Positions 17,920-28,115 of a stretch of DNA of 64,000 bases are shown in pieces. The first letter of the stretch is position 1. Each line of letters starts with the position of its first letter. The stretch is from an uncultured bacterium (GTDB lineage: Bacteria > Bacillota > Clostridia > Lachnospirales > Lachnospiraceae): the NCBI GenBank assembly GCA_947383005.1, contig CANDBT010000022.1, positions 1 to 64,000 of the forward strand, read 5' to 3'. The notes under the pieces are model-generated. The model was not told the DNA's origin. It made no database searches and saw nothing but the letters and a program-made list of their open reading frames with translations. The position numbers and the translations under genes are program-made.

Positions 17920-19161
17920 ATGATTTACGCGGTAATTATGGGTTATGGCACAATTGGTTCCGGAGTGGCGGAAATTTTGGAAAGGGATAAGGACAGAATT
18001 GCAGCCGGTGCAGGCCAGGAGATTCAATTAAAGTATGTTTTGGATTTGCGGGATTTCCCGGACAGCCCTGTGGCTGATAAGATTATTCATGATTTTCAGA
18101 CGATTGAGGAAGATTCTCAGGTGAAGCTGGTAGTAGAAACAATGGGTGGTCTTAAGCCGTCTTATTCCTTTGTAAAAGCTTGTTTGAACGCAGGTAAGCA
18201 TGTGGTCACTTCTAATAAAGCGTTAGTTGCCGCTCATGGTACGGAGTTGTTGGCTTTGGCTAAGGAAAAAAAAGTAAATTTCTTTTTTGAAGCCAGTGTC
18301 GGCGGGGGGATCCCTATTATCCGCACTTTGTATCGCTGCCTTTTAGGAGAAGAAATTCAGGAGATTACCGGTATTCTTAACGGCACGACGAATTATATTT
18401 TGACCAAGATGGATAAAGAGGGGAGTTTATTTGATGACGCGCTGAAGGAAGCGCAAGCTTTAGGTTATGCGGAACAGAATCCGGAAGCAGATGTGGAGGG
18501 TTATGATACCTGCAGGAAAATTGCGATTCTCAGTGCTATGGTTACGGGAAAAGAAGTAAATTATGAGGATATTTATACGGAAGGCATTACCAGAATTACC
18601 GATATGGATTTCCGTTATGCCCAAAAGCTGAATGCTTCGGTGAAGCTTTTTGGCACCAGCCGTATAGACGGACCGGTTGTTCATGCCTGGGTGGCGCCGG
18701 TGATGATTGGCAAAGACCATCCATTATATGGGGTTAGTGACGTATATAATGGAATATTGGTGAAAAGCCGTATGCTGGGGATATCCATGTATTATGGGAG
18801 CGGCGCCGGTAAATTGCCGACAGCCAGTGCGGTAGTGGCAGATTTGATTGAGGCGGCACAGAATGAGGCTTATCATGTGCCGTTAGGCTGGAACAGCGAA
18901 CGTCTGTCTGTGGCGGATATGGGGAGTTTTAGTAGCCGCTATTTTGTCCGGATTGCCGGTGATGTGTCGCAGAGAGCGGATCAGGTTGAGGCATTATTTG
19001 GCGCAGGGGAAGTGGTTGTGCTGGATGGTGCGGATGAATTTGCGTTTATTACGCCCCGGATGAGGGAAGCAGATTTTAAGGAAAAGGCGATAGCGTTAGA
19101 TATTCCATGGCAGAAAGAGGGGAAACAGGGTATTTTACAGATTATCCGCGCTGAATTGTAG
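17920..19161 (+). CDS. hom: Homoserine dehydrogenase
   Basis: Reduces aspartate semialdehyde to homoserine for threonine and methionine synthesis. The NAD(P)-binding motif is MGYGTIGSGVAEIL; substrate-binding and catalytic regions include TSNKALVAAHG, FFEASVGGGIPIIRTL, GILNGTTNYILTKM and AQALGYAEQNPEADVEGYD, all typical. The C-terminal region (RYFVRIAGDVSQRADQVEAL to the end) looks like a short divergent ACT domain. Length 413. AGGAGAACAATT precedes the start. The ACT protein upstream may supply feedback sensing. Confidence 0.95.
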   Translation: MIYAVIMGYGTIGSGVAEILERDKDRIAAGAGQEIQLKYVLDLRDFPDSPVADKIIHDFQTIEEDSQVKLVVETMGGLKPSYSFVKACLNAGKHVVTSNKALVAAHGTELLALAKEKKVNFFFEASVGGGIPIIRTLYRCLLGEEIQEITGILNGTTNYILTKMDKEGSLFDDALKEAQALGYAEQNPEADVEGYDTCRKIAILSAMVTGKEVNYEDIYTEGITRITDMDFRYAQKLNASVKLFGTSRIDGPVVHAWVAPVMIGKDHPLYGVSDVYNGILVKSRMLGISMYYGSGAGKLPTASAVVADLIEAAQNEAYHVPLGWNSERLSVADMGSFSSRYFVRIAGDVSQRADQVEALFGAGEVVVLDGADEFAFITPRMREADFKEKAIALDIPWQKEGKQGILQIIRAEL

Positions 19162-19319
19162 AAGAGACATTGAAAAGGCATTTATACTTACGGATATACG
19201 TATTGGTAAATCATTTGGATCGCGGGTGCAAGAACAGAGAATTAAGTTGAAAGATAATCGGAAAATGATTATAATGGGGGTACATGAAAAGAATCATTTT
19301 GGAGAAAGGAGAGGGAAAT

Positions 19320-20468
19320 ATGGCAAACAGGATTGTATTAAACGAAACTTCTTATCATGGAGCGGGTGCAATTAAAGAGATAGCAACGGAAGTAAAGGCA
19401 AGGGGGTTTAAGAAGGCATTTGTATGTTCTGACCCGGATTTGCTTAAATTCGGCGTGACGAAAAAGGTGACGGATATATTGGATGAAGCAGGTCTTGCTT
19501 ATGAGATTTATTCTGATATTAAGGCGAATCCGACAATCGAAAATGTACAGACCGGAGTTGCTGCTTTCAAGGCTTCTCAGGCAGATTATATTATTGCCAT
19601 CGGCGGCGGTTCTTCCATGGATACGGCTAAAGCGGTGGGAATTATTATTGCTAACCCGGAATTTGCGGATGTCAGGAGCCTGGAAGGGGTAGCGCCGACG
19701 AAAAAGCCATGTGTGCCGATCATTGCGGTTCCCACTACTGCCGGGACGGCGGCGGAAGTTACGATCAATTATGTAATTACCGATGTCGAAAAGAAACGTA
19801 AATTTGTCTGCGTGGACACTCACGATATTCCTGTGATTGCCGTGGTAGACCCGGATATGATGTCCAGTATGCCTAAGGGGCTGACGGCGGCAACGGGCAT
19901 GGACGCACTGACTCATGCGATTGAAGGATACATTACCAAAGGCGCCTGGGAAATGACGGATATGTTCCATTTGAAAGCTATTGAGATTATTTCCCGTTCA
20001 TTGCGCGGTGCAGTAGATAATACGCCGGAGGGCAGGGATGGTATGGCTTTGGGACAATATGTCGCAGGCATGGGATTCTCGAATGTGGGGTTGGGAATCG
20101 TACATTCCATGGCACACTCTTTAGGGGCTGTCTATGATACGCCGCACGGGGTTGCCAATGCGATTTTGCTGCCTACGGTAATGGAATATAATGCGCCATG
20201 TACCGGTGACAAATATAAATATATTGCCAAGGCGATGGGCGTAGAAGGAGCGGACGCCATGAGCCAGGAAGAGTACCGCAAAGCGGCCGTGGATGCAGTC
20301 AGGAAGTTGTCTGCCGATGTGGGAATCCCGGCAGATTTAAAGGCGATTGTGAAGGAAGAGGATTTGGATTTCCTATCAGAGTCGGCGTTTGCTGATGCTT
20401 GTTGTCCGGGCAATCCAAGGGACACTTCCGTGGAGGAAATTAAAGCATTATATAAGTCTCTGTTGTAA
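19320..20468 (+). CDS. Iron-containing alcohol dehydrogenase
   Basis: Group III NAD(P)-dependent dehydrogenase, closest in appearance to lactaldehyde/1,2-propanediol oxidoreductases (FucO-like). Cofactor motif GGGSSMDTAKAVG, then PTTAGTAAEVT; metal ligands Asp and His in GMDALTHAIEGY, and His in HSMAHSLGAVYDTPHG. Length 382. The ATG at 19320 follows GAAAGGAGAGGG; in-frame upstream codons would add a poor 12-residue extension. It stands alone between hom and the sirtuin-like gene. The exact substrate (lactaldehyde, ethanol, butanol) is not decidable. Confidence 0.92.
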   Translation: MANRIVLNETSYHGAGAIKEIATEVKARGFKKAFVCSDPDLLKFGVTKKVTDILDEAGLAYEIYSDIKANPTIENVQTGVAAFKASQADYIIAIGGGSSMDTAKAVGIIIANPEFADVRSLEGVAPTKKPCVPIIAVPTTAGTAAEVTINYVITDVEKKRKFVCVDTHDIPVIAVVDPDMMSSMPKGLTAATGMDALTHAIEGYITKGAWEMTDMFHLKAIEIISRSLRGAVDNTPEGRDGMALGQYVAGMGFSNVGLGIVHSMAHSLGAVYDTPHGVANAILLPTVMEYNAPCTGDKYKYIAKAMGVEGADAMSQEEYRKAAVDAVRKLSADVGIPADLKAIVKEEDLDFLSESAFADACCPGNPRDTSVEEIKALYKSLL

Positions 20469-20474
20469 ATAAGC

Positions 20475-20520
20475 TGAAACAGTTCAGGCGGGGGATTTTC
20501 CTGCCCGTCTGATCGGTTAC
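20475..20520. repeat. Palindromic repeat, family B copy 2
   Basis: GAAACAGTTCAGGCGGG and CCCGTCTGATCGGTTAC form a degenerate palindrome just after the alcohol dehydrogenase stop codon; it may also act as that gene's terminator. Confidence 0.65.
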
Positions 20521-20592
20521 CTGTTTTGCGCAGCGCCGCATGATTTGCCGACGCTGCGCAAAAGTTTGAAAACAGAGAGGAAAGCCGTAATT

Positions 20593-21375
20593 ATGGAACA
20601 GGCGGATTTGAGCAGGTATTGGAAAAGCAGCCCCAAATTGCTGATTGGCTTGGGAGAGGAATGGAAGCTGCCGAAAAAAACGGAGAACCACCAGGAACAG
20701 GCCGCTCAGAAAAGGCAGCTATGCAGAGCATATGAGATACTTTATGAGCTGATTAAAGACAAAGATTATTTTATTATTACTATGGCCACTGACGGGATGA
20801 TTTATGATACGCCTTTAGGGAGCCGTCAGGAAACCGTGATATCCGAACGCTGTCAGGAAAAAGGGCTTTCTTCCTGCGAAGGGATTTCTGAAGAGATGAT
20901 TAAGCGTATGGATCGGGTTTTTCCCAAGAGGCAGGAAAAGCCGGATACCCGCTGGGAGCGGATTGTCGCGCCTTGCGGCAATGAAACCTGGCGTCAGTGT
21001 GAGCGGGCATGCACGAAAGATATCTGGGAGCCGGGAGAGATTCCGGATGATATCTGTCCTCATTGTCATGCGCCGCTGGTGGGAAATACCATAGAGGCGC
21101 CGATATATATAGAGGAAGGATATTTGCCACAGTGGAACCGCTATACCCGGTGGCTGGCGGAAACACTGAATCAGGAAACTTTGATATTGGAGCTGGGGAC
21201 AGGCTTTGACAATCCCGGCGTGATTCGCTTTCCTTTTGAAAAAGCAGTATTTTTTAACCAAAAAGCACATATGTGGAGAGTCAATGAAAAATTTTCTCAG
21301 ATTCCTCAGGAGCTTAAGGGGAGGGCAGAAGGGATTAAAAAAAATTCTGTAAGTTGGATAATGGGAAGGTCATGA
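20593..21375 (+). CDS. Sirtuin-like protein, probably degenerate
   Basis: Resembles SIR2-family proteins in its second half: cysteines in CGNETWRQCERAC and CPHCHAPLVGNT could form the structural zinc site, and LILELGTGFDNPGVIRFPFE matches the C-terminal strand/loop of bacterial sirtuin-like proteins. The usual N-terminal NAD signature (GAGxS) and the TQNxD motif are not visible; their places are taken by LLIGLGEEWKL and YFIITMATDGMIYD. So deacylase activity is doubtful. Length 260. The start at 20593 follows GAGAGGAAAGCCG. It is just upstream of hisH but with no obvious functional link. Confidence 0.55.
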   Translation: MEQADLSRYWKSSPKLLIGLGEEWKLPKKTENHQEQAAQKRQLCRAYEILYELIKDKDYFIITMATDGMIYDTPLGSRQETVISERCQEKGLSSCEGISEEMIKRMDRVFPKRQEKPDTRWERIVAPCGNETWRQCERACTKDIWEPGEIPDDICPHCHAPLVGNTIEAPIYIEEGYLPQWNRYTRWLAETLNQETLILELGTGFDNPGVIRFPFEKAVFFNQKAHMWRVNEKFSQIPQELKGRAEGIKKNSVSWIMGRS

Positions 21376-21427
21376 GGTGAAGATTGCCATATGGCCTTTT
21401 TGGATATTAAACGGAGGCGGCGGGCAA

Positions 21428-22036
21428 ATGATAGCAATTATCGATTATGATGCGGGCAATTTGAGAAGTGTGGAAAAGGCTTTGCAGGCTTTGGGTTGGC
21501 AGTCAGTGATTACCCGGGACAGAAATGAACTTCTTGAAGCGGATAAAGTGATTTTGCCAGGGGTCGGCTCTTTTGGCGATGCAATGAGCCGGCTGCATCA
21601 GTATGGCTTGGTGGAAGTGATTCGGCAGATAGCGGAAAAGAAAACTCCGTTTTTGGGAATATGTTTGGGACTGCAGTTGCTTTTTGAAAGGAGCCAGGAA
21701 TCAGAAGGGGTGGAAGGACTGGGGATTTTAAAGGGAGAGATTTTGCGTATTCCTGAATGTGAAGGGCTGAAAATTCCCCATATGGGCTGGAATTCCTTAA
21801 AAATACGGCCGGAGACAAAGCTTTTTCGGGGAATAGACGATGGCGCTTATGTGTATTTTGTCCATTCTTATTATCTGAGGGCGGCCTGTGAGGCGCAGGT
21901 AGCTGCCACAACAGAATACAGCACCTGCATACATGCGGCTGTGGAGAGCGGCAATGTATTTGCCTGCCAGTTCCATCCAGAGAAAAGCGGGGATGTGGGT
22001 CTGCAGATTTTAAGGAATTTTTGTGAGTATAAGTAA
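21428..22036 (+). CDS. hisH: Imidazole glycerol phosphate synthase, glutaminase subunit
   Basis: Supplies ammonia from glutamine to HisF in histidine synthesis. Class I amidotransferase: oxyanion-region [10 protein letters not shown], nucleophile Cys in [13 protein letters not shown], and catalytic His/Glu in QFHPEKSG. Length 202. The protein should begin [19 protein letters not shown] at 21428 (GGAGGCGGCGGGCAA upstream); an earlier GTG at 21377 would add 17 unrelated residues. hisF follows 49 bp downstream. No other his genes are in the window apart from the possible PHP phosphatase at the right edge. Confidence 0.95.
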   Translation: MIAIIDYDAGNLRSVEKALQALGWQSVITRDRNELLEADKVILPGVGSFGDAMSRLHQYGLVEVIRQIAEKKTPFLGICLGLQLLFERSQESEGVEGLGILKGEILRIPECEGLKIPHMGWNSLKIRPETKLFRGIDDGAYVYFVHSYYLRAACEAQVAATTEYSTCIHAAVESGNVFACQFHPEKSGDVGLQILRNFCEYK

Positions 22037-22085
22037 GAGATGGCGCAGCAACAGTAAAAGGCATAAGACGGATAGGAGCAACATA

Positions 22086-22847
22086 ATGTTTACGAAACGA
22101 ATTATTCCTTGTTTGGATGTACATAATGGACGAGTAGTAAAAGGAGTCAATTTTGTGAATTTGCGTGATGCCGGAGATCCGGTGGAAATAGGCGCCGCTT
22201 ATGGCAAGGCCGGGGCGGATGAACTGGTGTTCCTGGATATAACCGCTTCTTCCGATGCCAGGGAGACTGTGGTGGATATGGTGCGCCGGGTAGCGGAAAC
22301 CGTATTTATCCCGTTTACCGTGGGTGGAGGAATCCGGACTGTGGAGGATTTCCGCAGGCTGCTGAGGGAAGGGGCAGATAAGATTTCCATTAATTCGTCA
22401 GCAATCAATTCACCGGAACTGATTTCAGATGCGGCAGATAAGTTTGGCCGCCAGTGTGTGGTGGTAGCTATTGATGCCAGACGCAGGCCGGACGGCTCGG
22501 GATGGAATGTATTTAAAAACGGCGGCCGTATCGATACGGGGCTGGATGCTGTGGAGTGGGCCAGAAAGGCCGATGCTTTAGGCGCCGGTGAAATATTGCT
22601 GACCAGTATGGACTGTGATGGCACTAAAGGCGGTTATGACAACCAGTTGACGGCGTTGATCGCGGAAAATGTATCGGTGCCGGTGATTGCCTCCGGTGGT
22701 GCGGGGACAAAGGAACACTTTTATGACGCATTGACAGTGGGAAAAGCCGATGCGGCATTGGCGGCTTCATTATTCCATTATAAGGAACTGGAAATTCCGG
22801 ATTTAAAACGATATCTCCATAAACGCGGAGTGCCTGTCCGTATATGA
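22086..22847 (+). CDS. hisF: Imidazole glycerol phosphate synthase, cyclase subunit
   Basis: TIM-barrel cyclase forming IGP and AICAR with ammonia from HisH. The start [20 protein letters not shown] carries the catalytic Asp; later motifs are [27 protein letters not shown] (second catalytic Asp), [15 protein letters not shown] and [10 protein letters not shown]. Length 253. The ATG at 22086 follows GATAGGAGCAACATA. It forms an operon with hisH. Confidence 0.96.
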   Translation: MFTKRIIPCLDVHNGRVVKGVNFVNLRDAGDPVEIGAAYGKAGADELVFLDITASSDARETVVDMVRRVAETVFIPFTVGGGIRTVEDFRRLLREGADKISINSSAINSPELISDAADKFGRQCVVVAIDARRRPDGSGWNVFKNGGRIDTGLDAVEWARKADALGAGEILLTSMDCDGTKGGYDNQLTALIAENVSVPVIASGGAGTKEHFYDALTVGKADAALAASLFHYKELEIPDLKRYLHKRGVPVRI

Positions 22848-22926
22848 CGGACAACAGATTATTATCTGTTACCAATAGACAAAAGAGTGGATAAATATAA
22901 ATAATCGGATAAAGGAGATTAAAGCT

Positions 22927-23601
22927 ATGGGAGCAATTACGAATGATTGGCTGGAACCGTTAAGCGCGGAGTTTAAAAAGCCATATTATAAAAAATTATA
23001 TGACACAGTGAAAAGTGAGTATGAAAGCCGTCAGATTTTTCCTGCTTCAGAAGATATTTTTAACGCTTTTGAGTTTACGCCATTATCGGAAGTAAAGGCG
23101 GTGATTTTAGGACAGGATCCATATCACAATGTAGGCCAGGCCCATGGGCTTTGCTTTTCGGTAAAGCCGGATGTGGAAGTACCGCCGTCATTGGTGAATA
23201 TATATCGGGAATTACATGCTGACTTGGGCTGTGATATTCCCAACAACGGATATTTGGTCAAATGGGCAAAGCAGGGCGTAATGCTGTTAAATACCGTGCT
23301 GACCGTGCGCGCCCATGCAGCCAATTCCCATCGGGGCATCGGCTGGGAGGAATTTACCGATGCAGCGATTAAAGTGCTGAACCAGCAGGACAGACCGATT
23401 GTATTTATTTTATGGGGGCGCCCGGCACAGACGAAAAAAGCTATGCTTAATAATCCCAAACATTTGATTTTGGAGGCGCCGCATCCCAGTCCTTTGTCTG
23501 CACGCAGAGGTTTTTTTGGCAGTAAGCCATTTAGCAAAACAAATGATTTCTTGAAAGCAAACGGCCTTACTCCTATTGACTGGCAAATTGAAAATGTCTG
23601 A
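22927..23601 (+). CDS. ung: Uracil-DNA glycosylase
   Basis: Removes uracil from DNA as the first step of base excision repair. Family 1 motifs: the water-activating GQDPYHNVGQAHGLCFSV and the DNA-intercalating HPSPLSARRGFFG, plus LLNTVLTVR. Length 224. The start is preceded by AAAGGAGATTAAAGCT. The gene seems independent of hisF upstream. Confidence 0.96.
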   Translation: MGAITNDWLEPLSAEFKKPYYKKLYDTVKSEYESRQIFPASEDIFNAFEFTPLSEVKAVILGQDPYHNVGQAHGLCFSVKPDVEVPPSLVNIYRELHADLGCDIPNNGYLVKWAKQGVMLLNTVLTVRAHAANSHRGIGWEEFTDAAIKVLNQQDRPIVFILWGRPAQTKKAMLNNPKHLILEAPHPSPLSARRGFFGSKPFSKTNDFLKANGLTPIDWQIENV

Positions 23602-23693
23602 ACAGGCGCCACTGGCGCTTAGAACCCGCAGGCAATTGTAAATAGGCATACGTGGTAACGTCCGGGATAGAAAACCTTAGGAGAGGATGAATC

Positions 23694-24542
23694 ATGGATA
23701 TCATTGAATTATTGAAAATTGTTGTATTTGGTATTGTGGAAGGGTTCACCGAATGGCTTCCTATCAGCAGTACAGGCCATATGATTTTGGTAGAAGAGCT
23801 TATTCATCTTAGGGTAAGCGAGGAGTTTTGGAATGTATTTAAAGTGGTTATCCAACTGGGGGCAATCCTGGCGGTAGTGGTGTTGTATTTTCGTAAATTA
23901 AATCCCTTTGATTCGGAAAAAACGGAACGGCAATGCTGGGACACCATTTTTCTTTGGGTGAAAATCGCTGTTGCTTGTATTCCGGTTGTGGTTGTTGCTA
24001 TGCCTCTGGATAACTGGATGGATGAGCATTTGTATAATGGCTTTGTGGTAGCGGCCATGTTGATTGTGTACGGCATCATATTTATCGTAGTGGAAAACAG
24101 AAATCGCTATCTGCAATTTCCTATCCAGCGTACGACGCAGATTGATTTTAGAACGGCAGCATTTATTGGACTATTTCAGTTATTGGCGCTGGTGCCAGGG
24201 ACTTCCCGGTCCGGCGTGACGATAATCGGCGCTATGCTGCTGGGATGTTCCCGGGCAGTTTCCGCGGAATTTACGTTTTTTTTGGGGATTCCGGTGATGT
24301 TTGGCGCCAGTTTGCTGAAAATTTTTAAATTTCTGATGAACGGGAATGAAGGATTTTCCGGGATGGAGATTTTCTATTTGATTTTGGCCATGCTGATCGC
24401 GTTTGTGGTATCTGTTTATTCCATAAAATTTTTGACAGATTATATTAAGAGAAATAATTTTAAATTGTTTGGATATTACCGAATCATCTTAGGGGTGATT
24501 GTTCTGGCATACTTTATGGTGAAAGTGTTATCCGGAAGCTAA
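23694..24542 (+). CDS. uppP: Undecaprenyl-diphosphatase
   Basis: Membrane phosphatase recycling undecaprenyl pyrophosphate for wall synthesis; overexpression of relatives gives bacitracin resistance. Motifs EGFTEWLPISSTGHMIL (Glu-rich active site) and PGTSRSGVTIIGAMLLG are intact, with about eight membrane segments over 282 residues. The start follows AGGAGAGGATGAATC. Confidence 0.95.
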   Translation: MDIIELLKIVVFGIVEGFTEWLPISSTGHMILVEELIHLRVSEEFWNVFKVVIQLGAILAVVVLYFRKLNPFDSEKTERQCWDTIFLWVKIAVACIPVVVVAMPLDNWMDEHLYNGFVVAAMLIVYGIIFIVVENRNRYLQFPIQRTTQIDFRTAAFIGLFQLLALVPGTSRSGVTIIGAMLLGCSRAVSAEFTFFLGIPVMFGASLLKIFKFLMNGNEGFSGMEIFYLILAMLIAFVVSVYSIKFLTDYIKRNNFKLFGYYRIILGVIVLAYFMVKVLSGS

Positions 24543-24591
24543 TAGTATAAGCAAACAGGATAAAGCTTGATGAAAAACGTTGGAGTGCGAT

Positions 24592-27500
24592 ATGATTAGC
24601 TTAAAACCAATTCGGGAGAGCGCGAGTCCCCCGGCTTACACAAGAGGAAATCAGATTTTTAAACAAGGGAAAATACTGGATTTCCAGGTCGAAGAAGAAG
24701 GTGGTTTGCTTGTGGCAAAAGCGAGAGTTACAGGCTCGCTTCGTGCAAACTATCAGGTGGAATTGATTTATGACCAGATAGAGGAGGGATTTTTGGAGTA
24801 TAGCTGTGAGTGCGAGGCTTTTGCCACTTACAGCGGGATGTGCAAGCATTGCGTGGGTACGGCACTACAGCTTTTGGCATATGAACAGGACAGAAAAGGA
24901 AAGAATGGCCAACTGGCGCCGGCAGGGATAAAGGGAAACGAGGGAAAGATTTCAGCGCCCCGCTCGGGGACGGCGCCCAAACCAAACAGGATTCCGCCTA
25001 CAGACAAGGCAATGGCGGATTGGATTTCTGCTCAGTCCATGAAGGCCAGGACCCGTTATTTCCAATCGGATATGTTGGAAAAAGTAGAGCTGCAGCCGAT
25101 TTTGGAGGAGTATACGGAACAAGTATGGCGGGTTAGTTTTAAAATCGGCTCTGGGCAAATGTACGTGCTGAAGAGCATCTCGGCTCTGGTAGAGGCAGTA
25201 AAGAAGCAGAGTTTGGTCGAATATGGCAAGAAACTGAAATTTTATCATCAAAGAGCGGCATTTACTCCCCATGCACAGAAAATTCTGCAGTTATTGGAAG
25301 AATGGGTGGGTCAGGGCCAGGCTGTCATGCAGCAGTATAACAGCCAGAGAAACCGGCATTATTACGGCGGTTATTATAGCAGTTATTATGTGTCAGAAAT
25401 GAAAATTGATCGATATCTGCTCCTGAGCGGGGATAAGATGATTCGCTTTGCCCAATCATTTATTGGGGACACGTGCTTGTTGGATACGGGGAATGGTACT
25501 CAGCCTGTCAGTTTTATCGAAAAAGATCCACGCATCAATATCCGGATTAAGGAAATAGACGGAGGAGCCTGCCAGCTATCCATTCCGCCAGTGGAAGCAT
25601 TTCCGGGGACAAAGCAGATGTGCATTTATGCTGCGGGCACGATGTATTTGTGCAGTGAAAAGTACTCGGAAGATATGGAAGAGGCAGCGAAATTTTTTAT
25701 CGGAAGGAAGCAGGAACTCAGGATCCACCCGGATGATTTGCATTCTTTCTGCGCGGTGGTCCTGCCAATGTTGGAATCTCATACGGGGATAAAAAAACCG
25801 GAAGTCTTAAGCCAGTACGAGCCGAGAACCTGCCTTTTGCGTTTTTACCTGGATCGCCAGAACGAAGAGATTACGGCTATCCTTTATGCGGAGTATGGGG
25901 ATGAACAGGTTAATTTGCTGGTGTCTGAACCTGAATTTGGGACGATTCAGGCATATCGGGATATGGAAAAGGAAAGTGCGGCGGTTGCTGCGGTACGGAA
26001 ATATTTTCCCGAAGAAGACCGGAAACGGGGAATGTTTGTCCTTGGTGAAGGGGATGATGGTAAGGTTTATGATTTGGTGAATGAGGGTGTTTCGGCGCTG
26101 CAGCAGTTGGGAGAAGTCTACGTGTCAGACGCATTGAAACGGCTGCAGATATACCGGGCGCCGAAGATATCCGTGGGAGTCTCCCTCAACGCGGGCATAT
26201 TGGATATCACTTTGCAGTCCGACCGTTTTTCACCGGGAGAGCTGGTAGATATTCTGACGGAATATCGAAAAAAGAAAAAGTTTTATCGTTTAAAGAACGG
26301 CGGATTCCTGACAATGGAGGACAATGCCTTTGCTGCTGTAGCGGAGATGGCGGCGGGGTTCGATTTGTCCGAGAAAGAAATTGCCAAAGGCGTTTTGAGA
26401 GCGCCGGAATACCGGGCGTTTTATTTGGATCAGGTGCTGCGTGAGCAGGGCGGGGATATCCAGATAAAAAGAAATCAGCAGTACAAGGCATTACTGCGGG
26501 ATTTTAAAAATGTCGAAGACAGTGATTTTGAGGTTCCGGAAACGTTGAACACGCAGCTTCGGCCTTACCAGCAGTTTGGATACCGATGGATGCGGACTTT
26601 GGATACATTGGGTCTTGGCGGCATCCTGGCGGATGATATGGGGTTGGGAAAGACGGTACAGGCGATTGCATTTTTGCTGGCAGGGAAAGAAGAAAGAAAA
26701 GAAGTTTGCCAAACGAAAGGCAGTAAAGATGGGGCAGAGGCTTATAAGGCGCGGGGAAATCAGCGGTACGCATTGATTATCTGTCCGGCTTCGCTTGTAT
26801 ATAACTGGGAAAACGAGATTCATCGTTTTGCCCCGGGACTGACAGCAACTCCTGTAGTCGGGACGGCAGCAGTACGCAAGCGACTGATAAAAGAGGATAA
26901 GGCAGACATATTGCTGGTTTCTTATGATTTGCTGAAGCGGGATGTAGAGCTTTATCAGGAAACAATGTTTCAGTATATGATTATCGATGAGGCGCAAAAT
27001 ATAAAAAATCATACTACTCAGGCGGCAAAAGCGGTGAAAGCCATTTCCTGCCTGAGGCGTTTTGCTTTGACGGGTACGCCTATAGAAAATTCGCTTAGCG
27101 AGCTGTGGAGTATTTTTGATTTTCTGATGCCGGGAATTCTCAATACATACAAAAAATTTAAGGAGAATTACGAACAGCCCATAGTCGGTTTAAAGGATGA
27201 GCAGACTACTGTACGGCTGCAGCGGATGATTCGGCCTTTTATTTTAAGACGGTTAAAAAAGGATGTTCTCAGGGAACTGCCGGACAAGCTGGAGGAAGTA
27301 GTCTTTTCTCAGATGGAAGCAAAACAGAGGCAAATATATGATGCTAATCTCCAACAGCTTTTGGATTCGTTAAGAGGGCAAAGCCAGGAGGAATTTAAGA
27401 CGGGGAAAATTCAGATTTTGGCGGCGCTGACCCGTCTGCGACAGCTTTGCTGCGATCCGGCTTTGGTATATGAGAATTATCAGGGAGGCGCGGCAAAAGT

Positions 27501-28002
27501 AGATACCTGCCTGGAATTAATCCGCAATGCGATGGGGGCAGGGAATCAAATATTGGTATTCTCCCAGTTTACCCAGGCGTTGGAACGGCTGAAAAATTTG
27601 CTGGAAAAGGAAGGAATTGGATACTATCTGCTGACAGGGGCGACATCAAAGGAGAGGCGGATAGAAATGGTGAACGCATTTAACCAGGATAAAACGCCTG
27701 TATTTTTAATTTCACTTAAGGCTGGCGGAACAGGACTCAATCTGACAGCGGCCAGTATTGTGATCCATTTTGATCCATGGTGGAATATGGCGGCTCAAAA
27801 TCAGGCGACTGACCGTGCGCATAGAATAGGGCAGAAGCAGGTGGTGACAGTCTATAAGCTGATTGTCAAAAATACATTAGAAGAAAAAATATTGAAACTG
27901 CAAGAACAAAAGGCCCAGCTTACTGACGAGATCATCTCTGACGGGAGCATCCGTGATGTGCTGGCGACCCGGGAGGAATTTATGGAGATTTTGGGGGAGT
28001 AG
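24592..28002 (+). CDS. SNF2-family helicase with SWIM zinc finger
   Basis: ATP-driven DNA translocase of the SNF2/RapA group. Residues about 55-90 carry a SWIM finger (CECEAFATYSGMCKHCVG), followed by a DUF3670-like or unknown middle. The C-terminal half contains the helicase: LADDMGLGKTVQAIAFLL (Walker A region), IIDEAQNIKN (DEAx), FALTGTPIENSLSELWSIF, SLKAGGTGLNL and DRAHRIGQKQ. Length 1136. The ATG at 24592 has GGAG 6 bases upstream; a TTG at 24580 overlaps this site and is unlikely. It may remodel protein-DNA or RNA polymerase complexes; the target is unknown. Confidence 0.93.
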   Translation: MISLKPIRESASPPAYTRGNQIFKQGKILDFQVEEEGGLLVAKARVTGSLRANYQVELIYDQIEEGFLEYSCECEAFATYSGMCKHCVGTALQLLAYEQDRKGKNGQLAPAGIKGNEGKISAPRSGTAPKPNRIPPTDKAMADWISAQSMKARTRYFQSDMLEKVELQPILEEYTEQVWRVSFKIGSGQMYVLKSISALVEAVKKQSLVEYGKKLKFYHQRAAFTPHAQKILQLLEEWVGQGQAVMQQYNSQRNRHYYGGYYSSYYVSEMKIDRYLLLSGDKMIRFAQSFIGDTCLLDTGNGTQPVSFIEKDPRINIRIKEIDGGACQLSIPPVEAFPGTKQMCIYAAGTMYLCSEKYSEDMEEAAKFFIGRKQELRIHPDDLHSFCAVVLPMLESHTGIKKPEVLSQYEPRTCLLRFYLDRQNEEITAILYAEYGDEQVNLLVSEPEFGTIQAYRDMEKESAAVAAVRKYFPEEDRKRGMFVLGEGDDGKVYDLVNEGVSALQQLGEVYVSDALKRLQIYRAPKISVGVSLNAGILDITLQSDRFSPGELVDILTEYRKKKKFYRLKNGGFLTMEDNAFAAVAEMAAGFDLSEKEIAKGVLRAPEYRAFYLDQVLREQGGDIQIKRNQQYKALLRDFKNVEDSDFEVPETLNTQLRPYQQFGYRWMRTLDTLGLGGILADDMGLGKTVQAIAFLLAGKEERKEVCQTKGSKDGAEAYKARGNQRYALIICPASLVYNWENEIHRFAPGLTATPVVGTAAVRKRLIKEDKADILLVSYDLLKRDVELYQETMFQYMIIDEAQNIKNHTTQAAKAVKAISCLRRFALTGTPIENSLSELWSIFDFLMPGILNTYKKFKENYEQPIVGLKDEQTTVRLQRMIRPFILRRLKKDVLRELPDKLEEVVFSQMEAKQRQIYDANLQQLLDSLRGQSQEEFKTGKIQILAALTRLRQLCCDPALVYENYQGGAAKVDTCLELIRNAMGAGNQILVFSQFTQALERLKNLLEKEGIGYYLLTGATSKERRIEMVNAFNQDKTPVFLISLKAGGTGLNLTAASIVIHFDPWWNMAAQNQATDRAHRIGQKQVVTVYKLIVKNTLEEKILKLQEQKAQLTDEIISDGSIRDVLATREEFMEILGE

Positions 28003-28017
28003 ACTTCCCCTTTTTAT

Positions 28018-28105
28018 GCACAGGCCCGCGTGTGGAAGTTTGCTGCTGACGCGGCCCCATGCAGAGGAATTATGCTGCTATGGCCATCTGATGCCGTCTG
28101 AACTG
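28018..28105. repeat. Hairpin repeat, family C (degenerate) plus family B half-site
   Basis: CAGGCCCGCGTGTGGAAG with CATGCAGAGGAATTATGC matches the repeat units at 35172-35345 and 40096-40430, followed by a half-palindrome GCCGTCTGAACTGTT. It occupies the gap between the convergent SNF2 and DAHP synthase genes. Confidence 0.6.
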
Positions 28106-28115
28106 TTATTTCTTT

